Assembly (NCBI RefSeq): GCF_023065955.2
Contig: NW_026622930.1
Coordinates: forward strand, 21,181,449 to 21,245,448
Length of the DNA: 64,000 nt
Source: Ursus arctos
Taxonomy: Eukaryota; Chordata; Mammalia; Carnivora; Ursidae
Direction: 5' to 3'
Shown: positions 54,960-64,000 of the stretch, piece after piece
Numbering within the stretch: the first letter of the stretch is position 1
Layout: each line of letters opens with the position of its first letter
Made by a program: the position numbers and the translations under genes
The notes under the pieces: model-generated
Seen by the model: the letters and a program-made list of their open reading frames with translations, nothing else
What the model was told of the DNA's origin: nothing
Database searches by the model: none

Positions 54960-55990
54960 CCATTTTGCATGTTAGAATTTATCTAGCTTTAGTTACATAT
55001 TGTTTTTAAATGTTCTTAAGCTAATTATTGTTTTAATCATGATGCTTATTTAGATTTACCCACCTTCTTTTTTTTTCTGGGCTCAGTTTTTTTTCTTACT
55101 GAAAAGCATTGTTGGGTAGTTCTTTCAATGAATGGTAGATTCTCTGTCTTGGTAATGTCTTTTATTTTTATCTTAATTATTAAATGGTTCTTTACTTGAG
55201 TAGAGAATTCTAGGCAGACAGTTATGTTCTCTCAATACTTGAAAGATACTTTATTATCTTCCAGTCTCTGTTTTGCTATTATCTATCTCCTGTCAGCCAG
55301 ATTGTACTTTCTTTACAAATGAAGGGGCTTACCTTTTTCATCCCTGTAAGATCTTTTTTGCCAATGTATTCTGCGGTTTTATTATTTTTATATATTTGGT
55401 ACAGACTTATTTTTATTTATTATGCTTGGTTTTATGATTCTTTAATCCCAGAATTGCAGTTCTAAAAGATTTTTAACTCTCATATCTTTCAAAATTGCTT
55501 CTATTTTTAGCCAACTAATAAAACGTCCATTAGCCAAATGTTGGAATTTTTTGTCCTAACCTTAATATACCTTCACTGCTCTTACGTATCTTTTATTTTT
55601 TTTTATCCCATGCTGCATTCTGTGTAATTTCTTTAGACAGTTCCTCTGGTTTACCAGTTCTTTTTTCAATAGTCTCTAAACGAAAACCTAGCTATTGAAA
55701 TGTTAATAGTAATGACTATTATCTTTCCTTCTACAAGTTCTTTTTTTTTTAATGTTTTCTATTCTTCTATGTGTGTGTGTCTTTAAATAATTGAACACTT
55801 ATTTCATAGGTTCTTTCAGTTATTCTATTACCTCAAATTGTGGGGATTTTGGGGGGGTTTGTTTGTTTTTTTGGTAGACTCTTACTCATAGTGAACATTT
55901 CCTTGTGTGTTTTGTAATTATTGTTTGTGAGTTATCTATATGGGAATTTTACATAATCTGGCTTGTGAAAGTTTTCCTATAAAGCAGTCT
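54960..55990 (-). repeat. Antisense ancient LINE (HAL1/L1M-like)
   Basis: 'TAGAGAATTCTAGGCAGACA', 'CTTCCAGTCTCTGTTTTGCT', 'TGTCAGCCAGATTGTACTTT', 'AAAATTGCTTCTATTTTTAG' follow an old antisense LINE order similar to the 13.4-15 kb block. Highly diverged; boundaries approximate. Confidence 0.5.
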
Positions 55991-56179
55991 TATGTTTACT
56001 TCTTCATATGCCTGAGAGGAGTCCCCAACCCATGACCAATTTTAAAATGGTAATTTCTTACACATAGCACTCATATACTGTGCAGGCAGTGTACATTTTT
56101 ACTCCAGACCAGTATACAACATAGGAGCCCTGGTCAGGTCAGAGATAAGCTTTCTTATCATCTCTTTTGGTCAGGAAAG

Positions 56180-56394
56180 TTTTTTTTTTTTAAGAGGGCA
56201 TGTGCCAGCAGAGGGGGTGGAGGGTGGGGCGGTGCAGGGGTAGAGGGGCAGAGGGAGAGGGAGAAAGAGAATCTTAAGTAGGCTCCACACCCAGGATGGA
56301 GCCGGTTTCAGGGCTTGATCCCACAACCCTGAGATCATGTCCTGAGCTGAAATCAAGAGTCCAATGCTTAACCAACTGAGCCACCCAGGTGCCC
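56180..56394 (-). mobile_element. Can-SINE, antisense
   Basis: Poly-T, GA/GGGGT-rich body, 'CCACAACCCTGAGATCATGT', 'GAGCTGAAATCAAGAGTCCA' and 'GAGCCACCCAGGTGCCC'. Target duplication CAGGAAAG at 56172-56179 and 56395-56402. The usual AAGATTTTATTT segment is missing next to the poly-T. Confidence 0.95.
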
Positions 56395-56402
56395 CAGGAA
56401 AG

Positions 56403-57179
56403 ATCATTTTAAGGATCCTATTCACTAATGGTACAGCCTGCAGAGCAGAGTTATTCAGAGTTTGGGCAGACTCTCTGGAAGTAGATTGAGGACTCTAGGT
56501 TTTAATCAGCCCTCTGGTGATTCTTACGAATGCTTAAGTTTGGGAAGTATAGCCTTAGAGAGGATTCCAACTTCATGCAAGAATCTCGGTTCCAGCTTGC
56601 TTTCTCATTTAGGCAGGCCTCAGAACCTTGTTTCCTGTCAGTTAATGGGCATTAAAATCTGAAACTCTATCCTCAGGTTTGATAGACCTCCCCCCAGTCC
56701 TGTCCCGACCTCAAGGTCTGCTGCAGCAACAACTTATTTGTCCATCTCGGGTTGTCATTTTACTTTACTCTTTGTGCATTCAGGGACATCTCATTTTTCT
56801 TATGAACTCAACTGTGTTTTATTTAGAATTTCAAGATGTTGGCAGTAAGAAGACTTCTAGCATAGCTAGTACTGCCAGAAGACTTAGCTAAATTGTTCGT
56901 GTTATATACTGATATTATCTTGAATAGTGAATACACATTTTGTTTTAAATTTGAATACTGAGAATTGATGTGTGGCCCCCAATTTTCCTTATATAATTAC
57001 CTGATGATCCCAGGTTCTTTAAATCTTCACACAGACACAAAAGATATGGGAACAAAAATTGAAGCAAAGGTATTGACATAGGATCTTTTATAGAATAAAA
57101 ATAGGAGTGTTGATTGCTTAAAGGTCTTGCATATAGCAAAATGGAATCAAGATAATTGCTCTCAAGAACATTTAATATG
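56403..57179. other. Unassigned non-coding DNA
   Basis: 780 bp; no recognised repeat. Consecutive short frames at 56462-56662 and 56679-56891 (plus) have no similarity and are rejected. Confidence 0.4.
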
Positions 57180-57380
57180 TCTTGAAATATAAGCTAAGTG
57201 CTTTACATGTGTCATCTAATGAAGTCCTTAGAAATAGTCCATTCCCATTTTATAGATGAGAAAGCTAAAGCATGGAGAGTGAGGGATCTTTCCCAGATCA
57301 CATGGCTATTAACTGAAGTGGGATTTGAACCCATGCAGCCCAACTAGAGAGCTGATGCTTTAACCAATACACCATACTTC
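57180..57380 (-). repeat. Antisense MIR
   Basis: 'AAGTGCTTTACATGTGTCAT', 'TTCCCATTTTATAGATGAGA', 'CAGATCACATGGCTATTAAC', 'GGGATTTGAACCCATGCAGC' and 'CTTTAACCAATACACCATAC' give a nearly complete antisense MIR. Confidence 0.9.
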
Positions 57381-57419
57381 CTTCTAGAAAAGAGAAACAG
57401 CATTTTGAACAAACACGAT

Positions 57420-57620
57420 TCATGTGTCATGCTAAGCCCTTTCACCCATTTCCTATTTAATGCTTACAACAGTCCTACGAGTAGTTCCTACCAGTCACCC
57501 CACCCTTTTATGGTTTTTAAGACATGGTGCTCACATAAGTTAAGTATTTTGCTTGAGTGAATCAGAGTTGAATTTGAACCTAAGACTATTTGCTGCCAAA
57601 GCATCCTCCCTATGGTAAGC
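57420..57620 (-). repeat. Antisense MIR, second copy
   Basis: 'CATGCTAAGCCCTTTCACCC', 'ATTTAATGCTTACAACAGTC', 'TTAAGTATTTTGCTTGAGTG' and 'GTTGAATTTGAACCTAAGAC' form a second, more diverged antisense MIR 40 bp beyond the first. Confidence 0.8.
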
Positions 57621-58229
57621 AGGCTGGCTTATACTCCGTTCAAAATTTGTTGTTCTGCGGTTATAATGCAGTTTATTGATTGCAAAATTACCAACCCAAC
57701 TATTGGAAGTTTTTGTTTAGGGGACAAAGTAATGTCCACTGGGGCCCTGTGATTAACAGAAAGCATCATTGGACTAAGAAGTCTGAAACAAAATAGTCTT
57801 TGTTTTGTTGACTAGGGCGGTAGGGCTATTTATTATGTCACCTATTCTTCCTGGGTTTCGGTTTTCTCTTGTTTGTTTTTAAACTACATCCTCTCTAAAT
57901 GTTTTTGTAGCTCTGCTGTTCTCATTCAATGCCAGTAGTTCATAATAATTTAGTTTTTTCAGCCACAGACAGTTAAATCTTAATGATTCAATCTTATTTT
58001 GCTGCTCTTTCCTCAGCAAGACTCCATCTAGTATTTTGTGATGTATAATGATGTGAACTTGAAACATTCATAGCTGTTGTCCGGAGAACTAAGGTAAACT
58101 TGGTCATCTCACATGATGACCGCTGGCTCTTTGCTTATTAAGAATCTCATTAGCATCGGTCATCATGACTGGAAATGCAAGTACTTGATTGTTAAAATAC
58201 TTATATCACAGAAAGAAATCATTGAATTT
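57621..58229. other. Unassigned non-coding DNA
   Basis: 600 bp with no recognised repeat or gene. Confidence 0.4.
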
Positions 58230-58470
58230 GGGTGATTTAGCATAACATAGAAAAGTGTAGATTCTAAGTCCGTCTTGGATTAGATGTCCAGCTTTGCTAA
58301 TTCCCAGTGGTGAAGGTGAGTTTCTCTCCCAGCCTGTTTTCTCCCCTGTAAAATGAGGGGAAATAATCGTCTCTACATAGTAGGGTGAGGATTATATGAG
58401 CAAAAGCATGAACACCTTCAGTGCAGTGTCTGTAGCATAAGTAAGCACTCATAAATTTTAGCTCTTCTTA
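58230..58470 (+). repeat. MIR SINE
   Basis: 'AGATTCTAAGTCCGTCTTGG', 'CCAGCCTGTTTTCTCCCCTG', 'TAAAATGAGGGGAAATAATC', 'GGTGAGGATTATATGAGCAA' and 'GTAAGCACTCATAAATTTTA' follow sense MIR to its 3' end. Confidence 0.85.
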
Positions 58471-58688
58471 GTGTCATTGTCACCATGATGATTCCTATTA
58501 AGCATCTTTCCTTTCTATTAATAGCTCCCACTGAATGAACTACCAGGGAAGTAAAAATGTAATGCTGAAATTGATGCAGATTTTTTTAGTTGTGTCAGTT
58601 TTTTGAGTCTGGTTCCTTCACTGTTCTCATCAACAAGAGCAAAGTTGCACAGGACACAGGAAACCCATTCTAAGTGAAGTAAATTTGT

Positions 58689-58901
58689 GGAGCACCTGAG
58701 TGACTCATTTGGTTAAGTGTCTGTCTTTGGCTGAGTTCGTGATCCCAGGGTCCTGGGATTGAGCCCCATGATGGGCTCCCTGCTTAGTGGAGAGCCTGCT
58801 TCTCCCTCTCCATCTGCCCACCCCCTGTGCTGTCTCTCTCTCTCTCTTGCTCACTCTTCTCTCTCTATCTCAAAATAAATAAATAAAAATCTTAAAAAAA
58901 A
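58689..58901 (+). mobile_element. Can-SINE, plus strand
   Basis: Head 'GGAGCACCTGAGTGACTCAT', 'GTCCTGGGATTGAGCCCCAT', 'CTGCTTCTCCCTCTCCATCT', CT-rich body, AATAAATAAATAAAAATCTT and poly-A. 18-bp target duplication TAAGTGAAGTA(A/C)ATTTGT at 58671-58688 and 58902-58919, one mismatch. Confidence 0.97.
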
Positions 58902-58959
58902 TAAGTGAAGTACATTTGTAGTCAGTCCCATTAATTACCAGTTGCTGTTGTTGCTTATA

Positions 58960-59255
58960 TAGTTGACCCTTGAACAACATGGGTCTACTTATACATGGAT
59001 TTTTTTAAATCAGTACAGTACTGTAAATATATTTTCTCTTCCTTAGGACTTTGTTAATAATATTTTCTTTTCTCTAGCTTACTTTATTATAAGGAAACAG
59101 TATATCATACAGATAACATACAAAACAGGTGTTGATCGGCTGTTTATGTTATCGTCGGGCTTCTGGTCAACAGGGGGAGTCAGAAGTTATATGTGGGTTT
59201 TTGACTGTTCAGGAGTCAGTACCCCTAACGCTGGTGTCATTCAGAGGTCAACTGT
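58960..59255 (+). mobile_element. Tigger/MER2-like DNA transposon
   Basis: Terminal repeats AGTTGACCCTTGAACAAC and 'CAGAGGTCAACTGT' are imperfect inverted copies. The interior has 'CAGTACTGTAAATATATTTT' and 'CTGTTTATGTTATCGTCGGG', typical of a pogo-class MITE-like element that targets TA. No transposase. The first part of the 141-codon frame at 59129-59554 lies inside it. Confidence 0.88.
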
Positions 59256-59919
59256 GTAGCCTTTTTGCATTTAAGCTTGTGCTGTTTAGCCTCCCAGGCT
59301 GCGGAGTATTCTTACATAAATTGAGACTGTCTGTCTCTCAGTCCTATACACCAGTGCGCCTGTCTGCTACTGTCACTTCTAAGCAATTGACTCTTGGAGT
59401 TGTGCTTTTGTGTCCTGATAGCATTGCTCCTGGCCACTTTTCTCACAGTTTCCCACATCTCCTCACCATGGGGCAGATGGGTAACTGTTCCATTTTCATC
59501 AATCCTTTAGATATATTCAGTGCTAACAAGCCAAGTTTTTTGGCTGTTGGCTGATTGCATATCTCTGGGTTTTACTCTTAGAGATCTTCTATGGCTGTCC
59601 CTGCTAACTGGCCAGCCCAGAAGAGCGAATGCTGATGAAAGCAATATTTGATGGACTCTGATCATCCCCTGGATTTTGATGCCAAGGTCTCTACATTTTT
59701 AGTTTCCTGGCAGAGTTGTTATTTGACCTCATATTGTTGAATTGCAAGTTTTAGTTCTATGCTATTGTTAGTTTATGTGACTATAGAGGTTCCCCATTAT
59801 AAATGATATTTAATCTTTGTATCTAAAGTCTGATTTTTGGATCATAGCACTGGGATGATTTCTTGTAAATTTCTTGCAGATTTACTCCAAACCTAATTAA
59901 TGTCATTGAATACTATTTA
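59256..59919. other. Unassigned, moderately GC-rich DNA
   Basis: 660 bp without a recognised repeat. The longest frame in the window (59129-59554) starts in the transposon and ends here; it lacks any recognisable domain. Not called as a gene. Confidence 0.4.
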
Positions 59920-60770
59920 TCATATATTTATTGTTTATTATGCACTAATCACTGAGGATGCAAATCCAAGTAAGATATATGATCTTTCTAGGTTTAGTTA
60001 CACAGGTGTACACTTGGTGATAATTCATTGAACTGTACATTTGATAACCTTTTGTTTGTGCACTTTATACTTCTTACTAAAAAAGTTAAAAAAAAAAGAT
60101 GTGGTCTGACCTCAAGGAATTTATAGTCTAGTAGGAAAGCAGATATGTAAATTAGTAATTTTTAAATAGCGTTGAATGCTATTAGATGAGCAGATTTCTG
60201 TGGAAGCACAGAGAAAAGTCATAAAAATACTAGGGATTTATGAGAAAATTCTTAGAAGAGATGACACTATACCAGAGTTTTAAAAGTTAAGTAGTAGTTA
60301 TCCATGCAAGAAAGGCATTCAGAAGAAAAGGAGCAGGATTATGAAAACAAGATCTCATGAGGCAGCCTACCTGGATGGGACAGGGTGCGATATGTTTGCA
60401 GGTGGGTCACGGGAGCTGAAATTAGGCTACTTCTATTGAACAAGATCTGCAGAGACCCTGGATATTAACCTGAAGAGTTTAAGGATAGAACGATTAAATA
60501 GTAATAATTAAGGTTTAGTCGTGGGAAGGGGAATTGTCAAAAGATACTGAGAGTGAGTGACAAAAGGTTAGGAGAGACTTTCGGAAAGCAGTGACACATC
60601 AGCCAAGGAAAGGTGAGTCTCCAGGATGGGAATGTGATCAGGAGTGTCAAATGTTTCAAAGATCCCAAATAAGATAGGAATAGAAAGATATCCATTGGCT
60701 TCAGCAGTATATGGAGGTGATGTCATGCTGCTATAATTTATATAGAACAAAATAAACTATATTATCTCTG
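59920..60770 (-). repeat. Antisense L2, split by an L1M tail
   Basis: 'TTTATTATGCACTAATCACT', then after the L1M insertion 'GACCTCAAGGAATTTATAGT', 'CTAGTAGGAAAGCAGATATG', 'AGAAAGGCATTCAGAAG' and 'TAAGTAGTAGTTATCCATGC' follow antisense L2 order. The interruption at 59990-60098 splits it cleanly. Confidence 0.75.
59990..60098 (+). mobile_element. L1M 3'UTR tail nested in L2
   Basis: 'GTACACTTGGTGATAATTCA', 'TTGAACTGTACATTTGATAA', 'TTTGTGCACTTTATACTTC' then 'AAAAAAGTTAAAAAAAAAA' is the L1M 3' end with poly-A. It interrupts the L2 described above, so it is younger. Confidence 0.75.
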
Positions 60771-62984
60771 AGTAAGTCATTTTGTTACTTGTCCTCATTT
60801 TTCATCCTTTTTTAACTACCTCAATTTTTTCCTTCCCATTTTATTTGTATTTTGTGTCTCTTACTTATTAATTCTTATATCTCTTTCTCTTTATCTGTAA
60901 CTCCTTCCCCCTATTACTTAGAAACCTTAACTTCCTAAATATGAAAGAGATTATTTTATCATGGAAAATTATGTATAAAATCTTTTCTACAACCACTTTT
61001 TTTTTATTAAATGAGATTAGCTTATAATATAAACAATTAAGTGGTTTCCGTTGTACTTGTGATGATGTTAAAGAAGCACATTTGGATTTGCACGTATCTC
61101 AACCTTCCCATCGTAAATAACTCTGTTTCCTACCTGTTGCTGTCTTCTACCCAGTGTTCTACTCTAGTCCTATTCCTGGGTATATGTGCTATCTTAATTC
61201 ATAATGACTTTTAATCAAAATATAATGAGTCATTTAGAATTTACATTTAGAAATGGTATATATTATATACGTGCATATACACACATACATAGAAAGAGAG
61301 ATAGAGCATCTCTTGTAAAGGGTCACTTGGATAATGATTTTGGAAAATACTTTTTAAAATGCTTTCTATTGTTTCGGAATAGTTTTGAAGCAAATGGCAG
61401 TTACTATATGTAGTTTGTGCTACACAAAACCGCAAGATCACAGCCATCGTTACCTAGCAGTTATTTTTATTTCTAACCCTTTAAGAACAGTATTTCTGGT
61501 TTGTCTGATGTTTAAGGATTTTAGAAATTACTTCCAAAATATAATTGGATCTATTAAGCTTTCCTGATTTTAGGTGAATGCAATGTTTTAGCAGTAACTC
61601 TGATGTACCATTTTAATTTTCACTACTGTTATTAAGGTATCTAAATTTTACTAGGTCCATTTTTCCTCCTCAGGCTAGTTTTGATTACTACTGTTCTGAT
61701 ACACCATTTTGCTTTCAGTCTCCACAATATAGTATTATTTAGCAATTCATAGACTCTCAAAGAATATGATTATCCTTAGATATTTTTGAAATTTGAATTC
61801 TGGTTATATCTCAAATGAAAATTCATGGTACTTTTTTAAGTAGATGAGAATCATAATGTTCTGATCTAGTAAGATCTAATGTGGTAATCACCAAGAGCAC
61901 TATACATAACAAGAGTAGTACACTGATCAGATTAATATGATTATTCTCTTTGTCCGTGCTATTCCTAGTCTTAGAATTTAACATTCTGCCTTTTCATTCT
62001 TTCACTGTATATGTATACATAACTATATTTTCTGTTTACTCTTTGACTTCTTTCACCAAGTCATCTTGAGATTTTTGAGATTATTTTAATATTAACTTAT
62101 TTTATTTATTTATATATTTAACGCAACTATTTTAATATAATAACATAATTTCATAGAAGCCAGTAAAACAACTCTGAAATCTATCAAGCATATTGGACAA
62201 GAAATACTTACCATTGTTTAAAGAATAGTTAAAAGTCAGACTATACTTTTGTGGCTTATAGCACATAAAACAGCAAGATAGTAGCTATTATGCTAGCGTG
62301 TACTTTTATATCTAAGTTCTTAAGAACATTACTTACTGATTTTTCTTATATTTAAAATGCTTAATATTTTATCACTTAACTGCAGAATATTTGAAATTGA
62401 GCTATAATTTTATCAAAATGTTATACTTTAAAAGAACCATAATCTAAGATGCTATGACATTAGTGTTAAATTGAATTATCCATATATTTTATTGATTTTC
62501 ACTTTTCACTAGATTTTACTGTTGATTTACTTAGCCATAATTAATAATGAACTTTCTCATTCCAAACTAAAATTTACTTTAGATAGAATTATTTTTATGG
62601 GGGGGAGGGGGCTGCTAGATGTTGGTATCCAGTTCTCTCTCTCTTTTTTTTTTCCCCCAAAATGCATGGCAATGTAAAGTTCTTAATATTTTCTCTTTAG
62701 TCTTTTAATATTTAATAAAGATGCATTGAATAAATTTAATAATGAAAGTGAAAATTCCTTATGATTCTTGTAATATAATAGGTTCTCATTAAATACTTTA
62801 CATTTACTATTGATTCCAAGGTTTAAAACCAAAACGATACATTAGAAGATTTATTTAAAAATCTTACCATTAGTTCTGTTCCTTTGCCACACATTTGCAC
62901 ATCCTATTTTGTTATGTATTCTGCCAGGAATAATTTATGCATATAAAGAAAATAAAAATACATATAATTTTTCTATTAATTTTT
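60771..62984. other. 2.2-kb AT-rich unassigned block
   Basis: Very AT-rich, with long T/A-mixed runs (for example 62075-62160) and a G7/G5 plus CT-rich patch at 62598-62655. No repeat family or gene recognised; small frames at 61204-61567 are chance. Confidence 0.45.
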
Positions 62985-63400
62985 ACCTAGCTGGCAACAT
63001 GCTCCACACTGTTCAACATCATGCTTTTCACTTAATATGCTTTGGAGATCTTTCCGTATTAATGTATGATGAACTTCATTCTTTTTAGCAACTCTGTAGA
63101 AATTCCGTTCAGTGAATATACCATACTTCATTTAACAAGTTTCCCTGCCAATGTGAATTTAATATATTCTCAGCTTTTGCTGTAATGCTGCAATGAATAA
63201 AGACATATACATGTCATTTGCACAAACAAAAGTATGGCTGTGGAATAAATTCCCAGAAGTAGAATTGTTAAGTCAAAAAGTATGTGGATGGATCATTCTG
63301 GTAGTGTTTGTATAATTTCTTTCCATAGGGTTATACCAATTTCCACTCCTGCTAGGAATGAATGAAAATGTGTATTTCCTCATTCATACAATAATAATGT
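62985..63400 (-). repeat. Antisense L1M-like LINE
   Basis: 'GAGATCTTTCCGTATTAATG', 'TACTTCATTTAACAAGTTTC', 'TGCTGTAATGCTGCAATGAA', 'ATTCCCAGAAGTAGAATTGT' and 'AGGGTTATACCAATTTCCAC' follow antisense L1M 3' order. Confidence 0.75.
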
Positions 63401-64000
63401 GTTCATACTTTTTACTTGATTGTTAAACCAAAGATTTTATCCCTATTTTATATGTAAATATTTGAGATTCAGGATTGATGAAAGTGCCCCATGAAGTATA
63501 GTTTCGAGCTTTCATATCATAATGCCACATCTACCATTTTTTTGTCACTTACCACATGATATGTTGTTAGATTCTTATATTTTTCCTGAGTTATTAAAAC
63601 ATAAAGTAATATTAAATTAATGGTAGTAGCAAAAAACTATGCAAACAGATATAAGAACAGTAGTATTTCTGGATATATGCTCAAATACATACAGAATTTT
63701 GTTCCCAATGAGATTTCATTTCAAGCAAGTGGGTAAAATTTTGGTAATTTTATAAATGGTTTTAAGACAACTAGCAATTTATGTCCAAAAAAAAAGATAA
63801 AGTATGATCCGTACCACACTCCTTTCAACAAAATTAATGCCAGATGGGTCAAAGATTTACATTGAAAAAAAACCCAACAGGTATATAACTTGCAAAGGGA
63901 GAGGACTGTGCACATATACACACACATCACATATGCACATGCCAATACAATGAGCTGGAAATGAAATTTAGGAAGTAGTAATAGAAGTTGACTTGTGGTT
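63401..64000. other. Unassigned DNA with a probable L1 fragment
   Basis: 'CCACACTCCTTTCAACAAAA' and 'GATGGGTCAAAGATTTACAT' (63818-63861) resemble the plus-strand L1 ORF2 segment that encodes '...RWIKDLN'. The rest is featureless; a CA-rich patch lies at 63912-63935. Confidence 0.4.

Noticed and set aside
59129..59554. Longest open frame in the window (141 codons, plus)
   Set aside because: Begins inside a Tigger/MER2-like transposon, has no recognisable domain, and lies in DNA with no promoter or splice evidence.

Overview
The window is AT-rich, non-coding nuclear DNA from a carnivoran mammal. The diagnostic evidence is 17 Can-SINEs (tRNA-derived carnivore SINEs) plus three carnivore-type L1 3' ends. 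Several SINEs (near 5949, 30977, 45440, 47212 and 48344) have the head and (CT)-rich body that I associate with bears: a 'GCACAGCGGTTAAG' head and a 'GGCGTTATGGGATCGAGCC' B-box region. A bear or giant panda is therefore my best guess; the family-level call is inference from memory of those SINE subfamilies.

I found no supportable protein-coding exon, tRNA, rRNA or other RNA gene. Every open frame is short (141 codons at most). The longer ones are chance frames, or run through LINE-1 ORF2 remnants on the minus strand (about 16.8-18.0 kb and 31.9-32.1 kb). This looks like an intergenic desert or a large intron. The MaLR/ERV LTRs recognised with most confidence (11.1, 33.7, 37.8, 39.5, 40.8 and 51.7 kb) all lie on the minus strand and most L1 pieces do too. 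If the window is intronic, a plus-strand host gene would fit best.

Layout. 0-7 kb: ancient L2 and L1M pieces, a Can-SINE inside a MIR, AT palindromes. 7.3-9.3 kb: repeat-poor block with two neighbouring perfect palindromes. 9.3-18 kb: young L1 tail with a perfect target-site duplication, an MLT1-type LTR, two minus-strand Can-SINEs, decayed antisense LINE, and a long antisense L1 ORF2/3'UTR piece. 18-30.9 kb: sparse MIR, LTR-like and DNA-transposon fossils with long unassigned stretches. 31-32.3 kb: a head-to-head Can-SINE pair at the end of an antisense L1. 33.7-45.3 kb: dense ancient layer of L2, MIR and MaLR LTRs, with a solo ERV1-like LTR and a good CTCF-like motif at 40.51 kb. 45.4-48.6 kb: three same-strand bear-type Can-SINEs. 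49.5-51 kb and 53.5-53.8 kb: repeat-poor blocks, the second with two MEF2 sites, an E-box and a DR1 nuclear-receptor element. 54.5-60.8 kb: antisense LINE, MIRs, a Tigger/MER2-like element and an L2 with a nested L1M. 60.8-64 kb: very AT-rich DNA and ancient L1M.

All repeat names come from recognising consensus features by eye, so subfamily names are approximate. I see no undescribed gene system. The best leads are the CTCF-like site, the MEF2/E-box/DR1 cluster, the paired palindromes, the LTR strand bias and several unusual insertion or duplication scars.
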